64,000 nt of DNA from Rhodovulum sp. ES.010 (GCF_900142935.1 NZ_FSRS01000001.1:816001-880000); one strand, 5' to 3'. Shown: positions 16,665 through 28,219, numbered from the stretch's first letter. A program made the numbers and translations. Notes: generated by a model from the sequence alone, not told the origin.

Positions 16665-18149
16665 TCACAGACCGTAGAGCGCCTCGAACTTCGCGTCGAG
16701 GTAATCGAGCAGCGGGCCTTCGTGCGGAGCGAAGCCGCAGGCCCGCTCGATCACCTCGGCCGGCTCGTAAAGCCCGCCATGCCTTTGCAGACTCTCGCGC
16801 AGCCAAGCGGTGGCGCGCTCGGCATGGCCGCGGGCGAGGTCGTCGTCGAGCGTCGGCACTGCGGCGCGCAGCGCGGTATAAAGGCAGCCTGCGTAGATAT
16901 TGCCCAGGCTGTAGGTCGGGAAATAGCCGAACAGCCCAACCGACCAGTGCACGTCCTGCAGAACGCCGTTCGCGGGCCGGTCGACCTTTACGCCGAAATC
17001 CGCTTCGAAGCGCGCGTTCCAAGCCTCCTCCAGGTCGCTCACCTCCAGCCGTCCGGCGATCAGGTCACGCTCCAGGTCGAAGCGCAGCATGATGTGCAGA
17101 TTGTAATGCACCTCGTCCGCCTCGGTGCGGATATAGCCCGAATGCACGCGGTTAACGGCAGCGTGGAACGCCTCCGCGTCCGGTGCGCCCGCCGCGCCGA
17201 AAAGGTCGGTCATCCGACCGAACAGCCAATCGCAGAACGCGCGCGAGCGGCCCAACTGGTTCTCGTAGATGCGGCTCTGGCTCTCGTGGACGCCCATCGA
17301 GACGCCGCTGCCCAAGGGCGTCAGCAGATAGGCCGGGTCGATTCGCTGTTCGTAGGCGCCGTGACCGACTTCATGCAGCGTGGAATAGAGACAACCCAGG
17401 GGCTCTTGCTCGTCGACCCGCGTGGTGATGCGCACATCGGTGCCCGCACCGCTGGTGAAGGGATGCACCGACCGGTCGAGCCGCCCGTGCCGCCAGTCAT
17501 AGCCGAAATGGGTGGCGACCTCGCGGGCCAGAGCCCACTGGCCGTCCGCGTCGAACCGCCCCGCCAGCGCCGCAGGGGTGCGCTCGGCCCCCATGATCCG
17601 TTCGCGCAGTTCCACCAGGCGCGGGCGCAACCGGTCGAAGATCGCGGCGATTCCCTCGGCGGTCGCCCCCGGCTCGTAATCGTCGAGCAGCGCGTCGTAG
17701 GGATCGCCACCCTCGGCAAGCGCAGCCGCCGCTTCGCGCTTCAGCCGCACGACGTCGGTCAGCGCAGGCAGGAAATGGCCCACATCGTCGGCGGCCCGGG
17801 CCTCGGCCCAGATGCCCTGGGCACGGCTCGTGACGCGTGCGATCTCGGCCGAGAGGGTTTCGGGCAGGCGCACCGCGCGCGCATAGCTGCGGCGGATGTG
17901 GCGCAGTTGCGCACGCCCCACATCGTCCAACGCCGCCGGATCCACCGCCCCAAGCCAGTCGCCGATCCGCGGGTCGGTGCGCCGGGCGTGCAACACCGAT
18001 TCGAGCGCGCCCAACTCGTCGGCGCGCTGCTGGGCGGCGCCCTTGGGCATGACCGTTTCCTGGTCCCAGTTCAGCCGGCCCATCACCTGTCTCAGCGCTT
18101 CCGTCTCGCGCTGGAAGGCCATCAACTCGTCATAGGCGGGCATGCTCAT
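16665..18149 (-). CDS. M32 family metallocarboxypeptidase
   Basis: This zinc (or cobalt) carboxypeptidase of the Taq type is a cytosolic enzyme that trims C-terminal residues from peptides. The 494 residues match the normal length of ~500. The metal motif HEVGH is at 259-263, preceded by the DVRITTR segment, and the family motifs GVHESQSRIYENQLGRS and HYNLHIMLRF, plus the GYFPTYSLGN stretch, all follow. The start at 18149 overlaps the stop of the ctaA-like gene (TGATG), so expression is coupled. A much longer reading through the ctaA region in this frame is an out-of-frame shadow. Confidence 0.95.
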   Translation of the reverse strand: MSMPAYDELMAFQRETEALRQVMGRLNWDQETVMPKGAAQQRADELGALESVLHARRTDPRIGDWLGAVDPAALDDVGRAQLRHIRRSYARAVRLPETLSAEIARVTSRAQGIWAEARAADDVGHFLPALTDVVRLKREAAAALAEGGDPYDALLDDYEPGATAEGIAAIFDRLRPRLVELRERIMGAERTPAALAGRFDADGQWALAREVATHFGYDWRHGRLDRSVHPFTSGAGTDVRITTRVDEQEPLGCLYSTLHEVGHGAYEQRIDPAYLLTPLGSGVSMGVHESQSRIYENQLGRSRAFCDWLFGRMTDLFGAAGAPDAEAFHAAVNRVHSGYIRTEADEVHYNLHIMLRFDLERDLIAGRLEVSDLEEAWNARFEADFGVKVDRPANGVLQDVHWSVGLFGYFPTYSLGNIYAGCLYTALRAAVPTLDDDLARGHAERATAWLRESLQRHGGLYEPAEVIERACGFAPHEGPLLDYLDAKFEALYGL

Positions 18150-19294
18150 CACCGTATCGTGGAATGCTGGACGGGATATTGTGCAAGGAAACGGGCGCGC
18201 AACACCAGCGTCCAGAGGGTGATCGCCCCGATCTGGTGGGCGACAGCGATCGGCCAGGCCGAGGCGAAGAGGATCGTCGAAATCCCCATCGCGGCCTGCG
18301 CCAACGCCATCAGCCCGACAAGGTCGAAGGCGCGCCGCGTGCCGCGATAGGCGCTCCTGCGGCCGATGAACCACGCAGTCAGCGCCAGGAACGCCACCAA
18401 GTAGCCGTTCATCCGGTGGAGGAATTGCACGAGCCCGTGATTCTCGAAGAAATTGCGCCAGACCGGCTCGATGTAGAAGGGATTGGGGGGCAAGAACCCG
18501 CCCGCCATCAACGGCCAGTCGGTATAGGTGCGTCCGGCGTAAAGCCCGGCCACCTGGGAACCCAGCAGGATCTGCAGGAACACCAGCAGCATCAGCACCG
18601 TCGCGACGCGGAACGCACCCGCATCGCGTACCCGCCGGGCCTGGATCATGTCGGCCTCGCTGCGGCCCAGCTTGAAGACGAACCACGCCGTCACACCCAG
18701 CAGCGAAAAGCCGAATGCCAGGTGCAGCAGCATCCGGTACGGCAGGTAGTCGAACGGCGGCGGCGCGATGCCGCCCCCGCCGAGCAGCCAGTCGGCGCTG
18801 CCCAGCAGCAGGATCAGCAGGCCCAGCCATACCAACCGCAGAGTCCAACCCTTCGGCAGCTTGCGTGCGGCGAGGAAGCCCGCAAATCCCACGAGCCACA
18901 GGAAGAACGCCGTGGGGGCAAGCTGTTGTGACCCCCAGCCCCACCAGAAGGCCTGCTGGAACTCGGTCAGCCCCATCCCGTGGGTCTCGCCGCGATAGGC
19001 AGGGCTTTGCCGAAACCACTCGAACGTCGCCAGCCAGTCGCCTGGGTCCAGCGGCGGCAAGCTGCCGAACAGCGGGTTCCAGTTCGGCATCGGCAGCAAC
19101 ACCTCGGTCAGGCGCGCGAAGGCGCCGAGCACAAGCATTGCCGCGACCAGCAGGAACAGCAGCATCAGCCAAAGGCGCACCGCGCCGCGCGCGCCGCGCC
19201 GGGCAGCGCGGTCGATCCCGCCGGGACGGGCGACCGGACGTTCGCGTGGGGCCTCGGTCCCGACCTCTTCGAAGATGTTGCGCTTCTTGGTCAT
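18149..19294 (-). CDS. ctaA: COX15/CtaA (heme A synthase)-like membrane protein with degenerate N-half active site
   Basis: Its family converts heme O to heme A for cytochrome oxidase. The 381 residues and eight hydrophobic segments fit. The C-terminal half is canonical: DWPLMAGGFLPPNPF, NFFENHGLVQFLHRMNGY with His293, and VAHQIGA with His353. In the N-half the family expects WWEW(G/S)HRxLGR, holding the Glu/His pair that corresponds to Glu57/His60 of the Bacillus enzyme. Here the segment reads WWGWGSQQLAP, with Gly119 and Ser122 in those places. The RLTxSGLSxxEW motif is also altered (RLTEVLLPMPNW). It may be a divergent heme-handling protein rather than an active synthase. It is coupled to the M32 gene. 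The reading frame is intact. Confidence 0.8.
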   Translation of the reverse strand: MTKKRNIFEEVGTEAPRERPVARPGGIDRAARRGARGAVRLWLMLLFLLVAAMLVLGAFARLTEVLLPMPNWNPLFGSLPPLDPGDWLATFEWFRQSPAYRGETHGMGLTEFQQAFWWGWGSQQLAPTAFFLWLVGFAGFLAARKLPKGWTLRLVWLGLLILLLGSADWLLGGGGIAPPPFDYLPYRMLLHLAFGFSLLGVTAWFVFKLGRSEADMIQARRVRDAGAFRVATVLMLLVFLQILLGSQVAGLYAGRTYTDWPLMAGGFLPPNPFYIEPVWRNFFENHGLVQFLHRMNGYLVAFLALTAWFIGRRSAYRGTRRAFDLVGLMALAQAAMGISTILFASAWPIAVAHQIGAITLWTLVLRARFLAQYPVQHSTIR

Positions 19295-19375
19295 GGGCTG
19301 TGATCCTCTTGCCGGGGGCGTCCCGGCCCGTGCGGGATGACGCGAACACTAGGGCCCGCGCCCCCGGCCTTCAAG

Positions 19376-20113
19376 TCAGGGGCGCGGGCCACGCCCCCGC
19401 GTCAATTGCCGCAGCATCCCGTGGAAGACCTGCACGTCGGCCCGCGTCAGCGGCATTCGGCTCCACAGGTTGCGCAGGGTGAGTTTCATGCCCGGCGCCT
19501 TGGTTTCCGGGAAGAAGAACCCCGCCGCGTCCAGTCGTGCCTCGTAGTGCTCGGCCAGCTTCTCGACCTCCAGCGCGGTGGCGGGCTCGGCTCCCGCCAT
19601 CTCCATCCGTTCGGCCACGATTTCGGTGGTCTGCCGGCGCCATTCATAGGCGGTCAGGAGCACGCATTGCGCAAGGTTCAGCGAGAAGAACTCGGGATTC
19701 ACCGGGACCGAGATGATGGCGTTCGCCCGCGCGATGTCGTCGTTCTCGAGCCCCGCGCGCTCGGGCCCGAACAGCACGGCCACCCGACGGCCCTGCCCGA
19801 TCAGCCCGCGCGCCTCTTCCATCGCGCGTTCCGGCGTCACCACGGGCTTGGTCAGCCCCCGCGGGCGGGCCGTCGTGGCGTAAACATGGTCGCAATCGCC
19901 GATGGCCGCGGCGGTGGTCTCGAATATCCCGGCGTGATCGAGCAACCGCCCCGCCCCGCTGGCCAGCGCAACGGCGCGCGGGTTCGGCCAGCCGTCGCGC
20001 GGGTCGACCATGCGCATCCGGTCGAGCCCGAAATTCCACATCGCCCGCGCCGCGGCCCCGATGTTCTCGCCCATCTGCGGGCGGACGAGGACAAAGACGG
20101 GCTGGTCTGGCAT
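19376..20113 (-). CDS. trmJ: RNA 2'-O-methyltransferase of SpoU/TrmJ type
   Basis: This SPOUT-class methyltransferase has 245 residues. TrmJ methylates the 2'-OH of nucleotide 32 of the tRNA anticodon loop with SAM. Visible knot motifs are RPQMGENIGAAARAMWNFG at the start, AVLFGPERAGLENDDI in the middle and VPVNPEFFSLNLAQCVLL as the SAM-knot end. A C-terminal helical extension follows, as in TrmJ. The start at 20113 is preceded by AGGGAG; the longer frame adds a non-conserved stretch. Transcribed toward ctaA-like with an 81-base gap. Confidence 0.88.
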   Translation of the reverse strand: MPDQPVFVLVRPQMGENIGAAARAMWNFGLDRMRMVDPRDGWPNPRAVALASGAGRLLDHAGIFETTAAAIGDCDHVYATTARPRGLTKPVVTPERAMEEARGLIGQGRRVAVLFGPERAGLENDDIARANAIISVPVNPEFFSLNLAQCVLLTAYEWRRQTTEIVAERMEMAGAEPATALEVEKLAEHYEARLDAAGFFFPETKAPGMKLTLRNLWSRMPLTRADVQVFHGMLRQLTRGRGPRP

Positions 20114-20228
20114 GCGGGGCTCCCTGTGGATCGCTGGGCCTGATACGCGTGCTGCGCGCGCCGTGCAAGCGATGGTCAACGCCCCCGAAGCCCGCTAAGA
20201 GTGGCCGAAACGACGAAGGAGCCCGGAC

Positions 20229-20849
20229 ATGGCCGAGATCGAGCGCCCGCAGATCTACCTCGTGACGCCCCCTGCCTTCGAGCTTTCGGAATTTCCCGAC
20301 CGGCTCGCGGCCGTGCTCGACGCCCATCCCGTTGCCTGCCTGCGGCTCGCCCTTGCGACGGCCGATGCCGATGCGGTATCCCGCGCCGCCGATGCGCTGC
20401 GCGAACTGGCCCATGCGCGCGACGTGCCCTTGGTGATCGAGTCGCATGTGGCGCTTGTCGAACGGCTGGGTCTCGACGGCGTCCACCTGACCGACGGCGC
20501 GCGCAGCGTGCGCAATACGCGCAAGGCGCTTGGCACGGACGCGATCATCGGCGCCTTCTGCGGTGCCTCGCGCCATGACGGCATGACCGCCGGCGAGGCC
20601 GGGGCCGATTACGTATCCTTCGGCCCCGTCGGCGCGACGGCGCTGGGCGACGGCACGGTGGCCGGGCGCGATCTCTTCGAATGGTGGTCGCAGATGATCG
20701 AACTCCCGGTGGTGGCCGAAGGTGCGGTAGATGAAGAGGCCGTAAGTACCATCTCGCCGGTCACGGATTTCTTCGCAATCGGCGAGGAAATCTGGCAGGA
20801 GGACGACCCGGCCGCGGCACTTGGGCGAATGACCGCGGCGATGGGATAA
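20229..20849 (+). CDS. ThiE/TenI-like TIM-barrel protein
   Basis: This 206-residue protein is of the thiamine phosphate synthase superfamily. Motifs are YLVTPPAF at the start, GLDGVHLTDGARSVRNTRKALG and ADYVSFGPVG. The ThiE phosphate/thiazole segment usually reads FGPVFPTxTK; here it is FGPVGATALGDGT without the Lys. No other thiamine gene is nearby. It may be a TenI-type or repurposed paralogue rather than the thiamine enzyme. The start is preceded by AAGGAGCCCGGAC. It is flanked by trmJ and olsA on the opposite strand. Confidence 0.75.
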   Translation: MAEIERPQIYLVTPPAFELSEFPDRLAAVLDAHPVACLRLALATADADAVSRAADALRELAHARDVPLVIESHVALVERLGLDGVHLTDGARSVRNTRKALGTDAIIGAFCGASRHDGMTAGEAGADYVSFGPVGATALGDGTVAGRDLFEWWSQMIELPVVAEGAVDEEAVSTISPVTDFFAIGEEIWQEDDPAAALGRMTAAMG

Positions 20850-20886
20850 ATCCCGCCCGTACGCCCGGCCGTGCAGACCCTTGCGG

Positions 20887-21717
20887 TCAGGTTTCGGCCG
20901 ACACGTCCGCCATACCCGTCCGCACCGCCTCTTCGCAGGCTTTGGCAAGCGCCTTGCGGTCGGGGAAATCCGCGACCCGTAGCGGCGCTTGGTAGACCAG
21001 CGTGACCCCGCCCTGCGCCCGCGCCGCCAGCACCTTCAGCAGATGGGCCCCGAATCCCATCTCCGCCCACCAGCCGTAAAAGCCCGGGTGTTCGCCCGGC
21101 GGCGCCGAGTAGATCACCGTTACCGGTTGAACATGCAGGATGTCGCGCAGTTCTTCCGTAAAGAACGCCGCAAAAAGCGTTGTCTTGAATGGCAAAACCC
21201 TGCACCCATCCGTCGAGGTGCCCTCAGGGAAGAACAACAGCTTGTGGTTCGCCTTCAACCGCTCTTCGAACAGGTCGTTATGCGCTTTCGCCTCGCGCCG
21301 GTCGCGGTTGATGAAAACCGTACCGGTGGCCCGCGCCAACCAGCCGATTCCCGGCCAGCCCGCGACCTCGGCCTTCGAAACGAAGTAGACCCGTTTGCGC
21401 GCGTTCAGCGCGAAGATGTCGAGCCAGGAGGCATGGTTCGCGACCACCGCGCCCCGCGCGCGCATCAGTTGACCCCGCACCGTATAGCGCATGCCGAGGA
21501 TCACGAAGGCCATCCGGCAGACGAATTGCGTGATGAAGGGTGTCACCGGACGGTGCCAGCCGAAGAGAGGCCGCTCGATCAGGCGGACCAGCAGCAGCAG
21601 ACCCAGGCAGCCGAAAGTCACAACCGCCAGCGCCCCTCCGCGCAGCAACGCCCGCGCCCAGGCCGCAGCGGTCATCGGCGGCACGGGCGGCGGCTCCGCC
21701 CCGTTCCACGGCGTCAT
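20887..21717 (-). CDS. olsA: Lyso-ornithine lipid O-acyltransferase
   Basis: This PlsC-family membrane acyltransferase adds the second fatty acid to lyso-ornithine lipid, a phosphorus-free membrane lipid. The 276 residues have an N-terminal hydrophobic helix (~30-45), the HX4D motif at His95-Asp100 (NHASWLD), INRDRR and FPEGTSTDG. The assignment to OlsA rather than a generic PlsC rests on its coupling to olsB: the ATG overlaps the olsB stop by four bases. The longer frame upstream runs through olsB in another frame and is a shadow. Confidence 0.9.
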   Translation of the reverse strand: MTPWNGAEPPPVPPMTAAAWARALLRGGALAVVTFGCLGLLLLVRLIERPLFGWHRPVTPFITQFVCRMAFVILGMRYTVRGQLMRARGAVVANHASWLDIFALNARKRVYFVSKAEVAGWPGIGWLARATGTVFINRDRREAKAHNDLFEERLKANHKLLFFPEGTSTDGCRVLPFKTTLFAAFFTEELRDILHVQPVTVIYSAPPGEHPGFYGWWAEMGFGAHLLKVLAARAQGGVTLVYQAPLRVADFPDRKALAKACEEAVRTGMADVSAET

Positions 21718-22514
21718 GCGCGCCCCCGCGTATAGCGCGACCGCGCCTGCGCATTCATCCGACCGGTATCCATCAAGAGGCAGACGTCGACCGTGTTGAA
21801 GGCCCGGTCGACATAGGCGCCCTCGCCCACGAACCCGCCCAGTCGCACATAGGCCTTGATGAGATGCGGCATCGCGAGCATCGCCCGCTTGCGGTCGATC
21901 CGCCCGGCCGGCATCAGGTCCATGCTCTGGAAATGGTCCGGCACGACGCGAACACGCAAATCCTCGGGCGCGAGAAACCGGTGATGCAGGTGGGACAGCG
22001 GTTCGGCCAGCGCCACCACATCGGTACCGTGAAAGCTCGCAACGCCGAAGAGGATCTCGATCTCGCGCTCCAGCACGTAGGCGGCAAGCCCGTTCCACAG
22101 GTGGAAAAGCGCCGTGCCGCCCCGATAGTCGCGATGCACGCAGGACCGGCCCAGTTCCAGCAGCTTGCGGCCGCTGCGCTTGAGCGGCGCGAGGTCGTAT
22201 TCGTCCTCGCCGTAGAACCGCCCCACCGCGGCGGCGCGCTCCGAGGTCATCAGCCGATAAACGCCGACGACGTGGTCGAGCGCGGCCGCGTCGCGGCGCC
22301 GGTCGACCAGGATCAGGTGGTCGAAATGCGGATCGAACGCATCCCGCTCGAACCGCCCCGCGTGATCGACGAGCGGCCCGTCGCCGCCCAGTTCCGCCAC
22401 GAAAACCTCGTAACGCAACCGCTGGGCCGCGGCCAGGTCCGCCCCGGTCTCGGCAAGACGCAGCTCGAAATGGTCGTCGGGCGGTTGCACGTCCAAGGCT
22501 CCCGCGCCCCTCAT
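21714..22514 (-). CDS. olsB: L-ornithine N(alpha)-acyltransferase
   Basis: This GNAT-fold enzyme transfers a 3-hydroxyacyl group from ACP to ornithine, the first step of ornithine lipid synthesis. The 266 residues show the OlsB/hemolysin-like features LRYEVFVAELGG, FDPHFDHLILVD, VGVYRLMT and ELGRSCVHRDYRGGTALFHLW. It is first in an olsB-olsA pair. A consensus CtrA-type site lies 67-82 bases upstream of the start codon, so cell-cycle/CtrA control is inferred. Ornithine lipids are typical of this bacterial group, especially under phosphate limitation. Confidence 0.92.
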   Translation of the reverse strand: MRGAGALDVQPPDDHFELRLAETGADLAAAQRLRYEVFVAELGGDGPLVDHAGRFERDAFDPHFDHLILVDRRRDAAALDHVVGVYRLMTSERAAAVGRFYGEDEYDLAPLKRSGRKLLELGRSCVHRDYRGGTALFHLWNGLAAYVLEREIEILFGVASFHGTDVVALAEPLSHLHHRFLAPEDLRVRVVPDHFQSMDLMPAGRIDRKRAMLAMPHLIKAYVRLGGFVGEGAYVDRAFNTVDVCLLMDTGRMNAQARSRYTRGRA

Positions 22515-22581
22515 CCGGGCGCACTCGGGGCCTTCTAGGGGCAGCCGCGCCCAAGCGCAACCGCGCGTCCCGCCGCGCCCG

Positions 22582-22596
22582 TTAACAGCGCGTTAA
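22582..22596. promoter_or_regulatory. CtrA-type binding site (TTAA-N7-TTAA)
   Basis: The bases read TTAAC-N5-GTTAA followed by CC, an exact match to the alphaproteobacterial CtrA consensus TTAA-N7-TTAA. It lies in the gap upstream of olsB, 67 bases from its start codon, and downstream of the DUF3553 gene. I saw no other full match in this window. Confidence 0.6.
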
Positions 22597-22629
22597 CCAT
22601 CTTGCGCCAGCCTGCAAACGCATTTTCCT

Positions 22630-22812
22630 TCAGGACTCATATACCGGCATGAGCTCGATCCGCCTCCCGTCGATGACCACCTTGCCCGCTTCGGGGAAAT
22701 TCACCGTGATCCGACCCTCGATCACCGACTGCACCTGGCCAACGCCCCAGTCGGGCGCGCCGGGATGGCGGACCAGCATGCCCGGCTCGAGGATGGAATT
22801 CATCGGCTTCAT
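22630..22812 (-). CDS. DUF3553 domain protein
   Basis: This small 60-residue protein has the DUF3553 pattern: PGMLVRHPGAPDWGVGQVQS, then VNFPEAGKVVID. The domain resembles the small beta-barrel (Tudor/CarD-like) modules appended to UvrD-type helicases and is presumed to bind protein or nucleic acid; no function is proven. AGGAGAGAG precedes the ATG at 22812. It is divergent from chpT with only 36 bases between starts, so the two share a very compact promoter region. Confidence 0.8.
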   Translation of the reverse strand: MKPMNSILEPGMLVRHPGAPDWGVGQVQSVIEGRITVNFPEAGKVVIDGRRIELMPVYES

Positions 22813-22848
22813 CGGCTCTCTCCTGTCGCCGCGGTGGCGGAGGCGTCC

Positions 22849-23442
22849 ATGACCGACCTTACCGCGCTTGTCGGCTCGCGCATCTGCCACGACCTTATTA
22901 GCCCGCTCGGCGCGATCGGCAACGGGATGGAACTGATCGAGATGTCGCCTGGCGCGCCGGGCAAGGACGAACTCGCGCTGATTGCCGACAGCGTGGCGCG
23001 GGCCAATGGCCGCATCCGCCTGTTTCGCCTGGCCTTCGGCGCCGCCGCCCACGACGCCGAGGTCGGGGCCGAGGAACTAACCGCTATTCTCGCGGACTAC
23101 TACGGCGGTAGCCGGATCGAAATCGTGATACACCCGCCGCCGCGCCTGCCGCGCAGCCTTGCCAAGGTCGCGCTCCTCGCCACGCTCTGCGCCGAACTCG
23201 CCCTCCCACGCGGCGGGCGGATCGCGATCGAAGCGCCGGGAGGCACCCTGCGGATTACCGCCGAAAGCAATCGGCTGGCCGCCGATCCCCGGCTCTGGGA
23301 CCCGCTCGCCGACCGGCGCCCGCACGACCCAGACCTCAGCGCCGCCGAGGTGCAGTTCGCCCTCCTCCAGATCGCCGCCGCCGAGGCGGGGTGCACGTTG
23401 TCGCTCAGCCGGCAGGATACCTGGCTGGAAATAGCCCTATAA
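22849..23442 (+). CDS. chpT: Histidine phosphotransferase ChpT
   Basis: ChpT passes phosphate from the hybrid kinase CckA to CtrA and CpdR, controlling motility, gene-transfer agents and the cell cycle in Alphaproteobacteria. The 197 residues form a dimerisation helix bundle with the acceptor His14 in RICHDLISPLGAIGNGMEL, followed by a degenerate kinase-like domain. As expected for a pure phosphotransferase, ATP-binding boxes are not seen. A CtrA-type site is 250 bases away, upstream of olsB. It ends before a repeat element shared with two other loci. Confidence 0.88.
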   Translation: MTDLTALVGSRICHDLISPLGAIGNGMELIEMSPGAPGKDELALIADSVARANGRIRLFRLAFGAAAHDAEVGAEELTAILADYYGGSRIEIVIHPPPRLPRSLAKVALLATLCAELALPRGGRIAIEAPGGTLRITAESNRLAADPRLWDPLADRRPHDPDLSAAEVQFALLQIAAAEAGCTLSLSRQDTWLEIAL

Positions 23443-23450
23443 GCCCCGGG

Positions 23451-23511
23451 CTTCTTCTTGGCCCAATACTCCGGGGGAGCCGCCCGACCGGGCGACGGGG
23501 GCAGCGCCCCC
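23451..23511 (-). repeat. Terminator-like repeat element, copy 1 (downstream of proA)
   Basis: On the minus strand a GGGGGC-agc-family hairpin (23497-23511) and a GCCC/GGGC mini-stem are followed by GGAGTATTGGGCCAAGAAG (conserved core 23451-23472). It follows the proA stop in the proA direction, matching the orientation of the other two copies relative to their upstream genes. Confidence 0.65.
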
Positions 23512-23596
23512 GCGCGGCCGTCAGGCCGCGCCACACCCAAAGTCGGACAAGCGGGGCAACGCGCCCCGCGCCGGCCGGGGCGGGAGTGCTCCGGTC

Positions 23597-24858
23597 TCAG
23601 ACCCGCACGGTGCCCGCACCCTCGACCAGGTACTTGAAACTTGTCAGTTGCTCGGCCCCCACCGGCCCGCGGGCGTGCAGCTTGCCGGTCGCGATGCCGA
23701 TCTCCGCGCCCATCCCGAACTCGCCGCCATCGGCGAATTGGGTCGAGGCGTTGCGCATGAGGATCGCGCTGTCGAGCCGGGCGAAGAACCGGGCCGCCGC
23801 CGCGTCGTCCTCGGTCAGGATCGCGTCCGTATGACCCGAGCCATGCGCGCGGACATGCGCGATGGCGGCGTCGATGTCGTCGACGACCTTCGCGGCGATG
23901 TCCATGTCGAGATACTCGCGCCCCCAATCGTCGTCGGTCGCGGGCACGGTGCCGGGCAGCCTGGCCAGCGCCTCATCGGCATGCACCCGCACACCCGCGG
24001 CGACCAACGCCGCCACCAGGTCGGCGCCCAGCGTCCCGGCCACGTCGCGATGCACCAGCAGGCATTCCGCCGCGCCGCAGATGCCCGTGCGCCGGGTCTT
24101 GGCGTTCAGCACCACGTCAAGCGCCTTTTGCGCGTCCGCGGCCTTGTCGATATAGACATGCACGATGCCTTCAAGATGGGCAAAGACCGGCACCCGTGCC
24201 TCGCGCTGCACCAGGCCCACCAGCCCCTTCCCGCCGCGCGGCACGATCACGTCGATGAACTCGGTCATGCCCAGCATCGCGCTGACCGCCGCGCGGTCCC
24301 GCGTCGGCACCCTAAGGATCGCGTCTTCGGGCAGGCCCGCCGTGCGCAGCCCCGCCACGAGGCAGCCATGTAGCGCGCCCGAGGAGTGGAAACTCTCCGA
24401 GCCCCCCCGCAGGATCACCGCGTTGCCCGCCTTGAGGCACAGCGCCCCGGCATCCGCGGTGACATTCGGCCGGCTTTCATAGATCACGCCGACGACGCCC
24501 AGCGGCGTGCGCACCCGGCGGATATTCAGCCCCGAGGGCATGTCCCACGCGGCCATCACCGCGCCCACCGGGTCGGGCTGGGCAGCGACGGCGCGCAGGC
24601 CCGCGGCGATGCCCGCGATCCGCCCCGGGTCGAGTTTCAGCCGGTCGAGCATTGCCAGGCTCAGGCCCTTGTCGCGGCCGAAGGCCATGTCCTGCTCGTT
24701 CGCAGCGAGGATCTCGGCCTCGCGCGCCGCCACGGCGTCCGCGGCCGCCTCCAGCGCGCGGGTCTTGGCCGCCGGATCGGCGAACGCCAGTTCGGCCGCT
24801 GCGGCCTTCGCCCGCGCGCCCAGTTCGGCCATCAGGCCGGGAATGTCGGTCTCGTCCC

Positions 24859-24862
<4 letters not shown>
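23597..24862 (-). CDS. proA: Glutamate-5-semialdehyde dehydrogenase (gamma-glutamyl phosphate reductase)
   Basis: This is the second enzyme of proline synthesis, reducing gamma-glutamyl phosphate with NADPH. The 421 residues have normal length. Motifs include [35 protein letters not shown], the catalytic-Cys region [15 protein letters not shown] and the tail [19 protein letters not shown]. The start codon overlaps the proB stop (ATGA), so kinase and reductase are coupled, which suits a labile shared intermediate. Confidence 0.97.
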
Positions 24863-27522
<2,660 letters not shown>

Positions 27523-27526
27523 GGCC

Positions 27527-28066
27527 TCAGGTCAGCCGCTTGAGATAGGTCCAGGTGGCGACCTTCGCGTTGCGCGCCACCGAGAACGCTTCGGCATCGC
27601 CGATATACTCGAAGCCCGCATTGGTCAGCACCCGGGCCGAACCAGGGTTATCCTGGAATACCTCGGCAAAGATCGTCTTGGCTGCTTGCGGGTTCGCCTC
27701 GAGCAGCGCGGTGACCGCCTCGGAGGCGATGCCGGTGTTCCAGAAAGCCGGCGCCACCCAATAGCCGATTTCCGACTGGTTGCGCTCCATCCGGTCGAGC
27801 GCGATCACGCCGAGAAGCTCCGACAGGCCCTGCTCGGCGCCGTCGATCACCCATACGTCCTCGGAGCGCTGCGGGTCCTGCGCGCGCTCGACGAACGCCT
27901 CGATTGCGCCGGGCGGCAGCGGGTGCGGAATCGACCGTGTAAACCGCGCCACACGCTCATCACCGGCATAAAGACGCAGCAGGCCCGCATCCGACCGTCG
28001 AACGGGGCGCAGCACGAAGCGCCCCGCGGCAATGACAGGCTGGTGCGCTACGGTCTCGATCGTCAT
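27527..28066 (-). CDS. GNAT-family N-acetyltransferase
   Basis: This second GNAT protein has 179 residues. It shows GRFVLRPVRRSDAGLLRLY, GYWVAPAFWNTGIASEAVTALL and QDNPGSARVLTNAGFEYIG, the RimJ/RimL pattern. It may be a diverged tandem duplicate of its neighbour, four bases downstream. AGGAGG lies 6 bases before the ATG at 28066; the longer frame upstream lacks a ribosome site. Substrate unknown. Confidence 0.88.
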   Translation of the reverse strand: MTIETVAHQPVIAAGRFVLRPVRRSDAGLLRLYAGDERVARFTRSIPHPLPPGAIEAFVERAQDPQRSEDVWVIDGAEQGLSELLGVIALDRMERNQSEIGYWVAPAFWNTGIASEAVTALLEANPQAAKTIFAEVFQDNPGSARVLTNAGFEYIGDAEAFSVARNAKVATWTYLKRLT

Positions 28067-28219
28067 GGCTGTCCTCCTCGCAACCCGTTGGAGACAAGGG
28101 ACCCTTCCCCTCCCGACGGCACCAAATAGACCCCGCTGCAGCACCCAACCGGGCCGGCCCCGTAGGGCCTGCAACAGGATTCCATTTGCATCGGCGTTCC
28201 TCGTCGCCAGAAATGAAAC

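Noticed and set aside
16485..18350. 621-codon plus-strand frame opposite the M32 gene
   Set aside because: Shadow of the carboxypeptidase; antisense to HEVGH and other conserved motifs.
18150..19349. Extended minus-strand frame that would fuse ctaA-like region to the M32 peptidase
   Set aside because: It is a different frame from the real ctaA-like protein; the peptidase has its own family-typical start at 18149.
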